Notes: generated by a model from the letters alone, not told the origin. Numbered from the stretch's first letter, positions 1 through 10,129 are shown. The stretch is DNA of 64,000 bases from Bradyrhizobium sp. OK095 (GCF_900109945.1 NZ_FOBX01000005.1:62001-126000); one strand, 5' to 3'. Program-made: numbers and translations.

Positions 1-1041
1 CCGCGCGGCAATGGCGGCGAGGTCGTGGTCTGGGCCGGGCGCAAGGCGGACGATCCAAAACCCGTCGCCGACGCGCGCAAGGCCATGATCGAGGAGACCG
101 AGGACGAATATCGCCGCCTGCTCTATGTCGCGATGACGCGCGCGGCCGACCGGTTGGTCGTCGGCGGCTGCATGCCCGGCAACATGAGGACGGTCCGCAA
201 GCTGAGCTGGTACGACCTCGTCGATACCGGGCTGACCGGCTCGGGCCTGGACAAAGAGACGATCGAGACGCCGCTCGGCAAGGTGACGCGGTTCGCCCGT
301 CCCGAAGATGTCACGGCACTGGGCACGCCCGCGACGTCCGTGGACCAATCGGTCGCGCTGCCCGACTGGCTGCGGACGCCGGCACCGCGCGAGACCATCG
401 ACGACGACCTGGTGCGCCCGTCCGGCCAGTCGGCCGAGGAAGGCCGCAGCGTGCGGTCAGGCGAATCAGTCCAGTCCCGCGCACTGGCGCTGCAACGCGG
501 CACGCTGGTGCACCGCCTGCTGCAATCCCTGCCCGACATCGCCATTGAGCGCCGGGGCGAGGCCGCGCTCGGCTTCATGGCGCGCAACGCCTCGGACTGG
601 GCGGAGGCAGATCGCGCCGCGCTGGCCGATAAGGTGCTCGCCTTGATCGCCGAGCCGCGCTTTGCCCCGGTATTCGCCGCCGGCAGCCGGGCGGAGGTCG
701 CCATCGTCGGTAAACTCGACCGGCCAGGGGGCTCGCCGGCGCTGGTCTCGGGCCAGATCGACCGGCTGGTCGTTCGTCCGGATGAGGTTTTGATCGTCGA
801 TTTCAAGACCAACCAGGCGGCGCCCAAAAGCGCGGCCGCGGCGCCCGCCGCCTATGTCCGGCAGCTTGCGCTGTACCGGGCGGTGCTGGCGCGGCTTTAT
901 CCCCAAAAGCCCATCAGGGCGGTCCTGCTCTGGACCGAGGCTCTTGAATATATGGAGATTTCAGCCCCCGCGCTGGACGCGGCGCTGGCATCCCTTCATC
1001 TCAGTGTGAGCGTCCTTGACCCGGCAAGGGGCCGTTCATAG
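1..1041 (+). CDS. addA: Double-strand break repair helicase-nuclease AddA, C-terminal part
   Basis: This is the 3' end of a gene whose reading frame is open from the first base of the window; the start lies outside. AddA pairs with AddB to resect double-strand DNA ends for RecA-dependent recombination, the alphaproteobacterial counterpart of RecBCD. The fragment carries the end of the UvrD-type helicase core (EYRRLLYVAMTRA, helicase motif VI, near window base 110) and then the PD-(D/E)XK nuclease domain with GQIDRL and VDFKTN (bases about 750-815), which hold the metal-binding Asp and the D-x-K catalytic pair. About 346 codons are visible, roughly the last third of a normal AddA. trxA follows 67 bases downstream, the usual rhizobial order. 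Confidence 0.93.
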   Translation, partial: PRGNGGEVVVWAGRKADDPKPVADARKAMIEETEDEYRRLLYVAMTRAADRLVVGGCMPGNMRTVRKLSWYDLVDTGLTGSGLDKETIETPLGKVTRFARPEDVTALGTPATSVDQSVALPDWLRTPAPRETIDDDLVRPSGQSAEEGRSVRSGESVQSRALALQRGTLVHRLLQSLPDIAIERRGEAALGFMARNASDWAEADRAALADKVLALIAEPRFAPVFAAGSRAEVAIVGKLDRPGGSPALVSGQIDRLVVRPDEVLIVDFKTNQAAPKSAAAAPAAYVRQLALYRAVLARLYPQKPIRAVLLWTEALEYMEISAPALDAALASLHLSVSVLDPARGRS

Positions 1042-1108
1042 GTTGACGGCATGATCCCGGGCGCGATTCCCATGCGCGCCGATTCTTTCAACCGAACGAG
1101 GTACTCCC

Positions 1109-1429
1109 ATGGCCGTTGGCAAGGTTTCTGACACCGACTTCGAAGCCGAAGTGCTCAAGGCGGACGGCCCCGTCGTCGTCGATTTCTGGGCCGAATGGTG
1201 CGGCCCCTGCCGCATGATCGCACCCGCGCTCGACGAGATCGCCGGCGCGATGGGCGACAAGGTCAAGATCGTCAAGCTCAACGTCGACGAGAGCCCGAAG
1301 ACCGCGTCGAAGTATGGCGTGATGTCGATCCCGACCCTGATGATCTTCAAGGGCGGCGAGATGGCCTCCCGCCAGGTCGGCGCGGCGCCGAAGGCGAAGC
1401 TTCAGCAGTGGATCACGTCGGCGGTCTGA
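1109..1429 (+). CDS. trxA: Thioredoxin 1
   Basis: A 106-residue thioredoxin, the general cytoplasmic dithiol-disulfide carrier that serves ribonucleotide reductase, peroxiredoxins and other reductases. The active site W-C-G-P-C is at residues 30-34 and the cis-proline loop (SIPT) has its proline near residue 75, both normal for the family, as is the length. It is preceded by an addA-type helicase gene and followed by a strong Rho-independent terminator, so the transcript ends here. Nothing unusual is seen. Confidence 0.97.
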   Translation: MAVGKVSDTDFEAEVLKADGPVVVDFWAEWCGPCRMIAPALDEIAGAMGDKVKIVKLNVDESPKTASKYGVMSIPTLMIFKGGEMASRQVGAAPKAKLQQWITSAV

Positions 1430-1453
1430 TCCGCGACGTCCGAGTTTGTGCAG

Positions 1454-1483
1454 CGGCCGGCGAATAGCCGGCCGTTTTGTTTT
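1454..1483 (+). terminator. Rho-independent terminator after trxA
   Basis: A perfect 8-bp stem (CGGCCGGC at 1454-1461 with GCCGGCCG at 1467-1474, loop GAATA) is followed directly by TTTTGTTTT on the plus strand. Confidence 0.85.
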
Positions 1484-1502
1484 GCGTAGCCCGGCGCGGG
1501 GT

Positions 1503-1937
1503 TTATTTCCCGGCGGACTTGGCTTCCGCGAGCTTGGCCAGGCTGGCGAGAACCTCGGGAAAATCCGATGCGACAGCAGGTCCAATCTCGGACGCCTGCG
1601 GCCCTCGGGCATCGACGGCGTAAACGACGCGTGTGCGCGCAGGCCCAACGGATTCGATGCGATGGGCAACCAGGATGGCGAGATCTCCAACCCGGGTTTC
1701 GTCGACGAAGCACGCATTCTCGCGAACCTCGACCAGTTGCGAGCGCAGCGCCTCCTCACCGGGCGGCTTCATGGTGAACCAGGTGCCGGCCGCAAACGGC
1801 CCGTCGATGTCGATCTGCTCGATCCCCGCGTTCCAGTTTTTCCAGCCGGGCACGTCGCGAAAGATGCTCCAGATCGTCGCGGCGGTTGCCGACGTCTCGA
1901 TGGCGTATTCGTGTCGCCAGACGTTGTCGTCGTCCAT
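1503..1937 (-). CDS. SRPBCC-family (polyketide cyclase/START-like) protein
   Basis: A 144-residue protein with the look of the SRPBCC/START helix-grip fold: an N-terminal strand (HEYAIET), then the ATIWSIFRDVPGWKNWN helix that resembles the A-x-VW-x4-D-x2-x-W-x-W start seen in this superfamily, and a long C-terminal helix. These proteins bind hydrophobic ligands; the ligand here cannot be told from sequence. The start MDDDNVW at 1937 is chosen because a purine-rich GGGGGAG lies about 6 bases upstream and the fold begins there; an open frame continues 39 codons further upstream but overlaps the neighbouring gene and has no such site. The metallophosphoesterase gene ends 31 bases upstream, so the two may be cotranscribed. 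Confidence 0.75.
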   Translation of the reverse strand: MDDDNVWRHEYAIETSATAATIWSIFRDVPGWKNWNAGIEQIDIDGPFAAGTWFTMKPPGEEALRSQLVEVRENACFVDETRVGDLAILVAHRIESVGPARTRVVYAVDARGPQASEIGPAVASDFPEVLASLAKLAEAKSAGK

Positions 1938-1968
1938 GGTGTGCTCCCCCCTTTTTATGGTTATACGG

Positions 1969-2709
1969 CTACTTGACCCACCCCGTCGCCAGCGCGTTCG
2001 CAAGCTCCGGCTGATTGTTGCGGCGTGCGAGCGCGGCCATCGTCTCATGGTCATAGGAAATCTGGCGGAACGTCACCTGCCACGCACCGTCGGTCAATTC
2101 GAGGATCGCATAACGCGCGTGCGGCGTGCCGGCTTCGACGACATGCGGGAACGGATGCACGTCACGATAGCCGGGGCTGCCGACGCTGCCGGGATTGACG
2201 ACCAGCCGGCCATCGCGCAAGCGCACGGCACGGGCGAGATGGGTGTGGGCGCAGAGAATCAGGGACTGTGTGATGCCTTCGGCGAATTGCTCGATGCGGT
2301 CGAGCGGCGATAGCGCGACCGTGCCGTCGGGATGCACGGTGTCCAGCCAATAAACTTCGTCATTCTCGGGCGTCGCATGGCAGAGGAAAACCTGCTCGCG
2401 ATACACGCGCGTCATCGGCTGCGCACGCAGCCAGTCGAGTTGCGCTTCATTGAGCTGCGCATGGGCGGGACGATCCCACGAACCCATGTTCTCCGGGGGA
2501 CGGTCGAGCAGATAGCGGTCGTGATTGCCGAGCACATGCACGGCATCGAGCTTCATCAGGATCTCGATGGTCCGGCGCGCATCGAGCGGACCACTCAGCA
2601 TATCGCCGAGATTGACGATGTCGGTGATCCCAAGGGCGCGGATGTCGGCAAGCACCGCCTCCAGCGCGAGGTAGTTTCCATGGATGTCGGCAATCGCGGC
2701 AAAACGCAT
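1969..2709 (-). CDS. Metallophosphoesterase (YfcE/DNA-repair exonuclease-like)
   Basis: A calcineurin-like phosphoesterase of about 246 residues. The metal-binding motifs occur in order: D-x-H (ADIHGN, near residue 8), G-D (NLGDM), GNHD, a mid-protein histidine in LCHATP, and the C-terminal CAHTHLARA, which is the GHTH motif with Ala for Gly. These set up a dinuclear metal site that hydrolyses phosphomono- or diesters; the true substrate is unknown. Start codons at 2709 and 2721 are both possible; 2709 places the first strand right at the N-terminus, and the region beyond 2721 is an intergenic repeat, so the longer open frame to 2781 is not credible. Confidence 0.82.
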   Translation of the reverse strand: MRFAAIADIHGNYLALEAVLADIRALGITDIVNLGDMLSGPLDARRTIEILMKLDAVHVLGNHDRYLLDRPPENMGSWDRPAHAQLNEAQLDWLRAQPMTRVYREQVFLCHATPENDEVYWLDTVHPDGTVALSPLDRIEQFAEGITQSLILCAHTHLARAVRLRDGRLVVNPGSVGSPGYRDVHPFPHVVEAGTPHARYAILELTDGAWQVTFRQISYDHETMAALARRNNQPELANALATGWVK

Positions 2710-2723
2710 CGGCAATCTCATCA

Positions 2724-2844
2724 CTCTCGTGCCCCGGACGCAGCGCAGCACGTAGTGGTGTGCTGCAGAGCCGGGGCCCATGTGGCGGCATTCTGGGTCC
2801 CGGATCAGCGCTCCGCTTCGCTGCGCTTGTCCGGGACACGAGAG
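2724..2844. repeat. Intergenic inverted-repeat element, Bradyrhizobium type A
   Basis: The outer arms CTCTCGTGCCCCGGA and TCCGGGACACGAGAG are inverted repeats; the inside also folds (CAGCGCAGCAC with GTGTGCTGC). It fills the whole gap between the phosphoesterase and folC. A degenerate part of the same family recurs at 30485-30514. I recognise the sequence as a common Bradyrhizobium intergenic repeat. Confidence 0.75.
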
Positions 2845-2845
2845 T

Positions 2846-4189
2846 TCATGCAGGAGGCGTGCCGTTGAGGCCCAGCACGTGGCCGGCGAGATAGAGCGAG
2901 CCTGATATCAGAATGCGCGGCGGCACTTCGTATGCGAGCTTCGACAAGGCGCGCAGCGCTGCCTCGATGCCGGGGGCTATCTCGACCCGCATGCCGAGGC
3001 TGCGCGCGGCATCCGCCAAGCGATCGACCGGCATCGCGGCCTCGGTGTCGGGGATGGGCACCGCGATGATGTGACGGGTGAGGCCGGCGAAATTGGCGAG
3101 AAAGGCTTGCGCGTCCTTGTTGGCCATCATGCCCGCAATCACCACCAGCGGCCGCGACACCCGCTCTTCGAGATCGCCGAGGGCCGCCGCCGCAACGCGG
3201 CCGCCTTCCGCATTATGCCCGCCGTCGAGCCAGATCTCCGAGCCCTGCGGCCCGAAAGCGAGCAACTCGCCCGAAGTGATGCGCTGCATCCGCGCCGGCC
3301 ATTCAGCGCCGACGATGCCGGCCTCGAATGCCGCCTGGTTGATCTTGAACGTCGGAATCGCGCGCAGCGTCGCGATCGCAAGTCCGGCATTGTCGAACTG
3401 GTGACGGCCGAACAGGCGCGGCGCGGTGAGATCCATCAGGCCGCGATCGTCCGAATAAACCAGACGCCCGTGCTCGACATTGACGTGCCAGCTCTCGTTC
3501 GCCGCAAACAACGGCGCGCGCATGCGCTTGGCCTGCGCCTCGATCACGGCCATCGCCTCGCCCGTCTGTTCCGCACAAATCACGGGCACGCCGCGCTTGA
3601 TGATCGCGGCCTTCTCGCCGGCGATCGACGTCAGCGTGTCCCCAAGAAAATCCATGTGGTCCATGCTGACAGGCGTGATCACGCAGGCCGCCGGGATATC
3701 GACCACGTTGGTCGAATCGAGCCGGCCGCCGAGGCCGACTTCGAGCAGCACCGCATCGGCCGGGTTCTGCGCGAACAGATGGAACGCAGCCGCGGTCTTC
3801 AGCTCGAAGACGGTCGCGGCTTCGCCGGCATTGACGCGCTCGACCTCTTCCAGCGCAGCGTACAACTCGTCGTCGCCAACGAGCACGCCGCCGCCCACGC
3901 GGCCGATCCGGAAGCATTCGTTGATGCGGACCAGATAGGGCGAGGTGTAGGCGTGCACGCGCAGGCCGGCGGCTTCCAGCGTCGCGCGCAGATAGGCAAC
4001 GGTCGACCCCTTGCCGTTGGTGCCGGCGACGTGGATCACCGGCGGCAGCTTGCTTTCGGGGTGGCCGAGCCGCTCGAGCAGGCGGTGCATCCGCTCCAGC
4101 CCGAGATCGATGCGCTTCTGATGCAGGGCCGACAGCCGCCCGATCAATTCACCGAGCGGCGGCTTTGCGCTGTCAGACGGCGCGTTCAC
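2846..4189 (-). CDS. folC: Bifunctional folylpolyglutamate/dihydrofolate synthase
   Basis: This 447-residue Mur-ligase-family enzyme adds glutamate to dihydropteroate and to folates, making and retaining cellular folate. The ATP-binding loop AGTNGKGST is at residues 55-63, the central STNVVD and [10 protein letters not shown] segments bind metal and substrate, and LDGGHNAEG in the C-terminal half is the conserved Mur ligase motif. Length is normal. Its ATG overlaps the accD stop codon by 4 bases, so the two genes are translationally coupled, the usual order accD-folC in alphaproteobacteria. Confidence 0.95.
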   Translation of the reverse strand: MNAPSDSAKPPLGELIGRLSALHQKRIDLGLERMHRLLERLGHPESKLPPVIHVAGTNGKGSTVAYLRATLEAAGLRVHAYTSPYLVRINECFRIGRVGGGVLVGDDELYAALEEVERVNAGEAATVFELKTAAAFHLFAQNPADAVLLEVGLGGRLDSTNVVDIPAACVITPVSMDHMDFLGDTLTSIAGEKAAIIKRGVPVICAEQTGEAMAVIEAQAKRMRAPLFAANESWHVNVEHGRLVYSDDRGLMDLTAPRLFGRHQFDNAGLAIATLRAIPTFKINQAAFEAGIVGAEWPARMQRITSGELLAFGPQGSEIWLDGGHNAEGGRVAAAALGDLEERVSRPLVVIAGMMANKDAQAFLANFAGLTRHIIAVPIPDTEAAMPVDRLADAARSLGMRVEIAPGIEAALRALSKLAYEVPPRILISGSLYLAGHVLGLNGTPPA

Positions 4190-5127
4190 GCGTGCGGCGC
4201 AGCCGGCGCCGTCTCGGCGGCCGATACGATCTGCGCCGGGCTGGCGACCGGCTGCACCGATTTCGATGCGCCCTCCTGCGCCGGCGACCTGGTCAGCAGA
4301 CGGCAGAGCCGCGCCAGCGTCGGGCGTAGATCGTGGCGATGCACGACCATGTCGACCATGCCGTGGTCTTTCAGATACTCGGCGCGTTGAAAACCTTCGG
4401 GGAGCTTTTCGCGGATGGTCTGCTCGATCACGCGCGCGCCGGCAAAACCGATCAGCGCGCCCGGTTCGGCGATCTGCACGTCGCCGAGCATCGCGTAGGA
4501 TGCGGTGACGCCGCCGGTGGTCGGGTTGGTCAGCACGACGATGTAGGGCTGCTTGGCCTCGCGCAGCATCTGCACACCGACGGTGGTGCGCGGCATCTGC
4601 ATCAGCGATAAAATGCCTTCCTGCATGCGCGCGCCGCCGCTGGCCGCGAACACGATGAACGGCGACTTCTTCTCGACCGCAAGCTCAAGCCCGCGCACGA
4701 GAGCCTCACCGGCGGCCATGCCGAGCGAGCCGCCCATGAAATCGAAATCCTGCACGGCAATGACGACGGCAGCGCCTTCGAGCCTGCCATAGCCGACCTT
4801 GACCGCATCGTTGAGGTTGGTCCGCGCGCGGGCATCCTTGATGCGGTCGACGTATTTCTTTTCATCGCGAAACTTGAGCGGATCGGGCGTGACGTCGGGC
4901 AGGGCGACGTCGAACCAGGTTTCGTTGTCGAAGATCGACTTCAGACGCGCCACCGCGCCCATGCGCATGTGGTAGTTCGAGCCGGGGATGACGAACTGGT
5001 TGGCCTCGACGTCCTTGTAGAACACGAGCTGTCCGGAATCCGGGCACTTGATCCACAGATTCTCCGGCGTCTCCCGCCGCAGCATGTTGCGGATCTTCGG
5101 CCGGACCACATTGGTAAGCCAGTTCAT
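4186..5127 (-). CDS. accD: Acetyl-CoA carboxylase carboxyltransferase subunit beta
   Basis: A 313-residue beta subunit of the carboxyltransferase that makes malonyl-CoA for fatty acid synthesis, working with AccA. The crotonase-like core is intact ([47 protein letters not shown]). The N-terminal zinc ribbon, normally two C-P-x-C pairs, is degenerate: only Cys28 remains in CPDS, and the second knuckle reads IPGS at residues 47-50. A zinc ion is unlikely to be held in the usual way. The C-terminal about 30 residues are an Ala/Pro-rich tail. It overlaps folC by 4 bases and follows trpA by 171 bases, so it may have its own promoter. Confidence 0.95.
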   Translation of the reverse strand: MNWLTNVVRPKIRNMLRRETPENLWIKCPDSGQLVFYKDVEANQFVIPGSNYHMRMGAVARLKSIFDNETWFDVALPDVTPDPLKFRDEKKYVDRIKDARARTNLNDAVKVGYGRLEGAAVVIAVQDFDFMGGSLGMAAGEALVRGLELAVEKKSPFIVFAASGGARMQEGILSLMQMPRTTVGVQMLREAKQPYIVVLTNPTTGGVTASYAMLGDVQIAEPGALIGFAGARVIEQTIREKLPEGFQRAEYLKDHGMVDMVVHRHDLRPTLARLCRLLTRSPAQEGASKSVQPVASPAQIVSAAETAPAAPHA

Positions 5128-5141
5128 GGTTTGCTCCGATC

Positions 5142-5201
5142 AGAGCGTTTTCAAGCGAAGTGGATTCCGGTTCGCGGTAAGAAAACGCGTCAAAACAAGA
5201 A
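5142..5201. repeat. Intergenic repeat, type B
   Basis: Contains AGCGTTTTC at 5144-5152 and its inverted partner GAAAACGC near 5181. The same element occurs in the opposite orientation at 31980-32036, sharing the core formed by GCGAA, GGTTCGCG and AAAACGCGTCAAAAC. It is a repeat I recognise as widespread in Bradyrhizobium and its relatives. Confidence 0.75.
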
Positions 5202-5298
5202 TAGCGAACCCGCTGGGGACCGCCTGAAGGAATATATGGCGGCCGGGCCTTCGCCCGGCAAGCCGCCGTGTCGCCCGCCCGAGAAGCGGAATTATGGC

Positions 5299-6135
5299 CT
5301 ATTCAGCCGCCTGTTGCGCGCCCTTGACGCCCTGGGCCAAGGCCGCCGTCAGCTCAGCGACGGCGTTAACGGTTTTGGCGGTCGCGCGCCCTTCCGCGTC
5401 GAGACTGTTCTTGAGCGCATCGACCAGCGCGGTGCCGACCACCGAACCATCGGCCTTCTCGGCAATGGCGCGTGCCGCCTCCGGCGTGCGGATGCCAAAA
5501 CCAACGCATATCGGCAGCTTGGTATGCCGCTTGATGCGCGCGACAGCTTCCCCGACGGCATTCGCGTCCGCCGCCGCTGCACCGGTGATGCCGGCGATGG
5601 AGACGTAATAGACAAAGCCTGATGTGTTCGCGAGCACCGCGGGCAAGCGCTTGTCGTCGGTGGTCGGGGTCGCGAGGCGAATGAAGTTCAGGCCCGCCTT
5701 CAGCGCGGGAATGCAGAGTTCGTCGTCTTCCTCCGGTGGCAAATCGACGATAATCAGGCCGTCAACGCCGGCCGTCTTGGCATCAGCCAAAAACTTGTCG
5801 ACGCCGTAGATGTAGATCGGATTGTAATAGCCCATCAGCACCAGCGGCGTGAAATTGTCGTCCTTGCGGAAGCCGCGCACCAGTTCCAGCGTCTTCTTCA
5901 AGGTCATGCCGTTCTTGAGTGCGCGCAGACCTGCCGCTTGAATCGAGGGACCATCCGCCATCGGATCGGTGAATGGAATGCCGAGTTCGATGACGTCGGC
6001 GCCTGCCTTCGGCAGCGCCTTGACGATGTTGAGCGACGTCGTGAGATCGGGATCGCCGGCCATCACATAGGTGACGAAGGCCGAGCGGCCCGCTTTCTTC
6101 AGCTCAGCGAAACGGGTATCGATACGCGTGGTCAC
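5299..6135 (-). CDS. trpA: Tryptophan synthase alpha subunit
   Basis: This 278-residue TIM-barrel protein cleaves indole-3-glycerol phosphate to indole and glyceraldehyde-3-phosphate and passes the indole to TrpB. The signature around the catalytic Glu ([16 protein letters not shown], residues about 48-62) and the catalytic Asp in [11 protein letters not shown] are present. The phosphate-binding loop GFGIRTPE is near residue 215. Its start overlaps the trpB stop by 4 bases, giving a coupled trpF-trpB-trpA operon read leftwards. Confidence 0.97.
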   Translation of the reverse strand: MTTRIDTRFAELKKAGRSAFVTYVMAGDPDLTTSLNIVKALPKAGADVIELGIPFTDPMADGPSIQAAGLRALKNGMTLKKTLELVRGFRKDDNFTPLVLMGYYNPIYIYGVDKFLADAKTAGVDGLIIVDLPPEEDDELCIPALKAGLNFIRLATPTTDDKRLPAVLANTSGFVYYVSIAGITGAAAADANAVGEAVARIKRHTKLPICVGFGIRTPEAARAIAEKADGSVVGTALVDALKNSLDAEGRATAKTVNAVAELTAALAQGVKGAQQAAE

Positions 6136-7349
6136 TTGCTCTTGCCCCTCAGGATATCGCCGACTTGCGGGACGTCCTTGTCGCCGCGGCCGGAGAGATT
6201 GACGACCATCAGGTGATCTCTGGCCTGCTTCGGTGCGAGCTCCATCACCTTGGCGATGGCATGCGCGGGCTCGAGCGCGGGAATGATGCCTTCGAGCTTC
6301 GAGAGCAGCTGGAACGCAGCAAGCGCCTCGTCATCGGTTGCAGAGAGATAGTTCACGCGGCCGATCTCGTGCAGCCAGGAATGCTCGGGACCGATGCCGG
6401 GATAGTCGAGGCCGGCCGAGATCGAATGCGCGTCGGTGATCTGCCCGTCCGCGTCCATCAGGAGATAGGTGCGGTTGCCGTGCAGCACGCCGGGACGGCC
6501 GCCCGCGATCGAGGCCGCATGCAGCTGCGTGAGCCCATGGCCTGCGGCTTCGACGCCGAAAATCTCGACGGAGGAATCGTCCAGGAAGGGATGAAACAGG
6601 CCCATCGCGTTCGAGCCACCGCCGATGCAGGCGACCAGCGAATCCGGCAGACGTCCCTCGACCTCCTGCATCTGCGTCTTGGTCTCGTTGCCGATGATCG
6701 ACTGGAAGTCGCGCACCATCATTGGATAGGGATGCGGGCCTGCGACCGTGCCGATGCAATAGAAGGTGTTGTGCACGTTGGTGACCCAGTCGCGCAGCGC
6801 CTCGTTCATGGCGTCCTTCAGCGTGCGCGTGCCCGACTGCACCGGCATCACTGTTGCGCCCAGCATCTCCATGCGGATGACGTTCTGCTGCTGCCGCTCG
6901 ACGTCGACTGCGCCCATATAGACGATGCATTCGAGCCCGAAGCGCGCGCACAGCGTCGCGGTGGCGACACCATGCTGGCCGGCGCCGGTCTCGGCAATGA
7001 TGCGCTTCTTGCCCATGCGCCGCGCCAGCATGATCTGGCCGAGCACGTTGTTGACCTTGTGCGAGCCGGTGTGATTGAGCTCTTCGCGCTTGAGGTAGAT
7101 TTTTGCGCCGCCGAGATGCTCGGTGAGACGCTCGGCGAAATAAAGCGGCGAGGGCCGGCCGACATAGTTCTTGAGATAGCCGTTCATCTCGGCCTGGAAG
7201 GCTGGATCGGCCTTGGCCGCGGTGTAGGCTTTCTCCAGATCGAGGATCAGCGGCATCAGGGTTTCGGCGACGAAGCGTCCGCCGAAAATGCCGAAATGGC
7301 CGCGCTCGTCGGGCCCGCTGCGGTAGGAGTTTGGTTTGACGATGTTCAT
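6132..7349 (-). CDS. trpB: Tryptophan synthase beta subunit
   Basis: A PLP enzyme of 405 residues that condenses indole with serine to give tryptophan. The PLP lysine is in HTGSHKVNN (about residue 97), the AETGAGQHG catalytic-Glu motif follows, and the GGGSNAMG loop holds the PLP phosphate. The start MNIVKPN at 7349 is chosen because it overlaps the trpF stop by 4 bases; the 70 extra codons of open frame upstream are low-complexity Arg-rich antisense-like sequence inside trpF. Normal length for the TrpB1 type. Confidence 0.97.
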   Translation of the reverse strand: MNIVKPNSYRSGPDERGHFGIFGGRFVAETLMPLILDLEKAYTAAKADPAFQAEMNGYLKNYVGRPSPLYFAERLTEHLGGAKIYLKREELNHTGSHKVNNVLGQIMLARRMGKKRIIAETGAGQHGVATATLCARFGLECIVYMGAVDVERQQQNVIRMEMLGATVMPVQSGTRTLKDAMNEALRDWVTNVHNTFYCIGTVAGPHPYPMMVRDFQSIIGNETKTQMQEVEGRLPDSLVACIGGGSNAMGLFHPFLDDSSVEIFGVEAAGHGLTQLHAASIAGGRPGVLHGNRTYLLMDADGQITDAHSISAGLDYPGIGPEHSWLHEIGRVNYLSATDDEALAAFQLLSKLEGIIPALEPAHAIAKVMELAPKQARDHLMVVNLSGRGDKDVPQVGDILRGKSK

Positions 7350-8005
7350 CGGACGCTCAACTCTTGACTGGCGCGCGCGGCGCGAATGAAGGCTTTGATC
7401 ATCTCCGGATCCTTCACACCGGGAGCGCTCTCGACACCGGAGGAGACATCGACGCCGCCGGCGCGGGTGACGCGAACGGCTTCGGCGACGTTCCCCGCAT
7501 GCAGACCGCCCGAAACCATATACGGCAGCCCGAGCTCCAGGTTTTCGAGAAGGTGCCAATCGAAGGGTGCGCCGAGCCCGCCCGGCCGCGTCGCGTCCTT
7601 GGGCGGCCTCGCGTCGAACAGGATGCGGTCGGCGACCGCTGCGTACCCCTGCAGCACGGCAAGATCGGCTGCGGTCTCGACCGGCAGCGCCTTCATCACG
7701 GGGCGACCTAATCTCTGCTTGATGTCGCGCAGCCGCGCCACGCTCTCCTTGCCGTGCAGCTGGAAGATGTCCGGCGACAGCGCGTCCATGATGTTGTCGA
7801 GCGTGGCATCGTCGGCATCGACCGTCAGCGCGACCTTGAGCGCGCGTCGCTTCGCGTGCCGGCCGAGATCACGGCCTGCCTCCAGCGACACATGCCGCGG
7901 CGAGGGCGGGAAGAACACGAACCCCACCATGTCTGCGCCAGCGTCGAGCGCGACGTCGAGCGTCTCGCGCGTGGACAGGCCGCAGATTTTGACGAGCAAG
8001 GACAT
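7346..8005 (-). CDS. trpF: Phosphoribosylanthranilate isomerase
   Basis: A 219-residue TIM-barrel enzyme converting phosphoribosylanthranilate to CdRP, the third step of tryptophan synthesis. [10 protein letters not shown] with the catalytic Cys at residue 8 and the C-terminal [15 protein letters not shown] segment with the catalytic Asp and phosphate loop are both present. First gene of the trpFBA operon. About 65 bases separate it from the LapA-domain gene upstream. Confidence 0.96.
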   Translation of the reverse strand: MSLLVKICGLSTRETLDVALDAGADMVGFVFFPPSPRHVSLEAGRDLGRHAKRRALKVALTVDADDATLDNIMDALSPDIFQLHGKESVARLRDIKQRLGRPVMKALPVETAADLAVLQGYAAVADRILFDARPPKDATRPGGLGAPFDWHLLENLELGLPYMVSGGLHAGNVAEAVRVTRAGGVDVSSGVESAPGVKDPEMIKAFIRAARASQELSVR

Positions 8006-8070
8006 GGTCTCAAAAGCGGGTCAAGGCCGCAAGCTGCGGCCGGGAAACGGGTTTTCGGTTGGGGCCGCTT

Positions 8071-8463
8071 CTACAACGTCGCGCGCTGCTTGTCTCGCCC
8101 GGCGGGCCCGTAAAGACCCATCCCGGAGGGGACGGGAAGGCGCTGGGGCTCGGGCTTCGCCACAGCCGCCTGGGCCCGCAGGCCGGCCAGTTCGCCGCGG
8201 GCAGCCCGGGCATCTGCCTCATGCCGGCGCGCCGCGCGCCGCCAGCGCCGCTGGCCGAACCAGACGGCGCAGCCGCCCGCGATGACGCCCAGCGCGGCCA
8301 CCAGGATCAGGAGCAAAAACAGTGGCATTGTGCGCGACAGGGCCGGATCGTTCGCCATGAACGGATCGAAGGAAACCGTGACGTCATGCCGGTTGGCGAC
8401 GGCAAAGGTCATCAGGATCAGGGCCAGCGGAATCACGATCAGCGCGGTCAGGAATTTTCGCAT
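8071..8463 (-). CDS. LapA-domain (DUF1049) inner-membrane protein
   Basis: A 130-residue protein with two predicted membrane segments, residues about 5-23 (LTALIVIPLALILMTFAVA) and about 46-66 (MPLFLLLILVAALGVIAGG), then a basic, coiled-coil-like cytoplasmic tail rich in Arg and Ala. The pattern of an N-terminal helix, short VTVSFDPF loop and second helix with a G-x-x-x-G fits the LapA-domain family (lipopolysaccharide assembly protein A). Function here is inferred only; it lies between ihfB and trpF on the same strand, the usual position in these bacteria. Confidence 0.75.
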   Translation of the reverse strand: MRKFLTALIVIPLALILMTFAVANRHDVTVSFDPFMANDPALSRTMPLFLLLILVAALGVIAGGCAVWFGQRRWRRAARRHEADARAARGELAGLRAQAAVAKPEPQRLPVPSGMGLYGPAGRDKQRATL

Positions 8464-8535
8464 CGCGATCGCTCGCCTTGAATCAAGCTGGCGGCCGCAT
8501 CGTGCGGCCGTTCGGTTAAATCCGGACGACGGCCT

Positions 8536-8841
8536 TTAATCGGGCGCGCCGGGATCCGGATGGTCGCGGTTCAGCCGCTCGCGCATTTCCTTGCCGGTCT
8601 TGAAGAACGGAACGCTCTTCTGGTCGACGGGCACATGGGCGCCAGTGCGTGGATTGCGCCCTGCGCGTGCAGGGCGATGCTTGACCGAGAAGGCACCGAA
8701 GCCGCGCAACTCGACGCGATCACCGCGTGCGAGAGCCGCTACGATCTCTTCGAGAATCGCATTCACAATGTTCTCGACATCCCGCTGGTACAGATGCGGG
8801 TTGTGCTCGGCGATACGCTGAACAAGTTCGGATTTGATCAT
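8536..8841 (-). CDS. ihfB: Integration host factor subunit beta
   Basis: A 101-residue HU/IHF-family DNA-bending protein. The beta-arm carries the intercalating proline in GRNPRTG (Pro64), and [12 protein letters not shown] is the dimer-core signature. The N-terminus [15 protein letters not shown] is typical of IHF-beta rather than HU or IHF-alpha. The heterodimer with IHF-alpha bends DNA for sigma-54 promoters, recombination and replication; rpoN is also present in this window. Confidence 0.93.
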   Translation of the reverse strand: MIKSELVQRIAEHNPHLYQRDVENIVNAILEEIVAALARGDRVELRGFGAFSVKHRPARAGRNPRTGAHVPVDQKSVPFFKTGKEMRERLNRDHPDPGAPD

Positions 8842-9013
8842 CGAGAGATAGGACCCGGAAGCGTGCGGATGACCATTTCCGTGAAAATACCGTGATCTGT
8901 CAAGACGCTAAATGAAGGTTGAGCGTCTCGAAAATACGTGACATTTGCCGAAAAAGCGGGCTGCACCTCTACCCGTCACACGGGAAAAAGGTCCAGGGCT
9001 CGCCCGGTTCCCG

Positions 9014-9994
9014 TCAATTTGACGCAGCCGGCTGCCACAGGGCCAGCATTCCATCCATTCCAAGCCGATCAACGGCCTGCGCGACGCCGGTTTGTCCGAT
9101 TTGATGCGCAATCGAGCCTAAACCAAGCGCTTCCAGCGTTACGACGGCAGCAGTCTTGAGGAACGGCAGATCGCCGAAGCGCGGCTCAAGCTTGTAGTCG
9201 CGGACTGTGAGACCCTTCTTGACGCCCTTCTGCTCGACCAGCCAGGTCACGGCGGTCTTCTCGTCGCCGAGCTGATCGATCAGCTTGAGATCGATCGCCT
9301 GGCGCCCGGTGAAAACGCGGCCATCGACGACTTTTTCGAGCTGCGTGTCATCCATGCCACGGCGCTGCTTCACCAGATCCTTGAACCAGGCATAGGAATC
9401 CTTCACCAGCGCATCGAGCGCGGCGCGCGCTTCGGGGCTGGTCGGCTCAAAACCGTTCGGCGCAGCCTTCAGCGGGGTGGACTTCACCTCCTCAACCTTG
9501 ACGCCGACGGTCTTCAGGAGGTCGGTGAAATTGGGAAACTGGAATAGCACGCCGATCGAGCCGACCAGCGAGCTCTGCTGGGCAATGATGTGGTCGCTGG
9601 CAATCGCCGTGATGTAGCCGCCGGAGGCGGCAAGGCCTTCGACCACGACGACGAGCGGCTTCTTCGCCTTCAGGCTCACAAGCGAATCGTAGAGCTGTTC
9701 GGAGCCGGCGGTGGTGCCGCCCGGCGAGTTGATGTGGACGATGACGGCGGCGGCCTGCGAATTCTCCAGCCGCTCCAGCGCCTGCGTGCGATCGGAATCG
9801 CTGCGGATCAGGCCCTCGATCTGGACCCGCGCGATCGAGCCGGCGGATGTGAAGCTGCCGCGCGCACCGGGCGTCACGACCAGCGCAAAGCCCGCGATCG
9901 CCGCGATCGCGATCAGCGCGGCGAACACACGCCAGAACGTCAGCTTGCGGCGGATCCTGCGGCGATCGACGATGATGTCCGAATCGAGCGACAT
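9014..9994 (-). CDS. sppA: Signal peptide peptidase SppA (short form)
   Basis: A 326-residue membrane-bound serine protease of peptidase family S49, which clears cleaved signal peptides. One N-terminal membrane segment (residues about 20-42) anchors it. The nucleophile is the Ser of EGLAASGGYITA and the general base Lys is probably in VKSTPLKAAPN about 50 residues later, the Ser/Lys layout of the short SppA forms. Segments INSPGGT and SLVGSIGVLFQ shape the site. It stands between ihfB and rpsA, the conserved rhizobial order. Confidence 0.92.
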   Translation of the reverse strand: MSLDSDIIVDRRRIRRKLTFWRVFAALIAIAAIAGFALVVTPGARGSFTSAGSIARVQIEGLIRSDSDRTQALERLENSQAAAVIVHINSPGGTTAGSEQLYDSLVSLKAKKPLVVVVEGLAASGGYITAIASDHIIAQQSSLVGSIGVLFQFPNFTDLLKTVGVKVEEVKSTPLKAAPNGFEPTSPEARAALDALVKDSYAWFKDLVKQRRGMDDTQLEKVVDGRVFTGRQAIDLKLIDQLGDEKTAVTWLVEQKGVKKGLTVRDYKLEPRFGDLPFLKTAAVVTLEALGLGSIAHQIGQTGVAQAVDRLGMDGMLALWQPAASN

Positions 9995-10129
9995 CGGGAT
10001 ATCTCCAAATAAAAGGTCAGGCGCGTTGTGCCGTCACAACGTGACCAATGGCTTGTCTGGATACATCAATTCCGGCGCAATTTGAAGAAAACAAGGCCGT
10101 GACCGCATAGCCCTGATGGAGCGCCCAAC

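Noticed and set aside
4266..4508. Plus-strand open frames opposite accD and folC
   Set aside because: Short Arg-rich shadow frames of real minus-strand genes.
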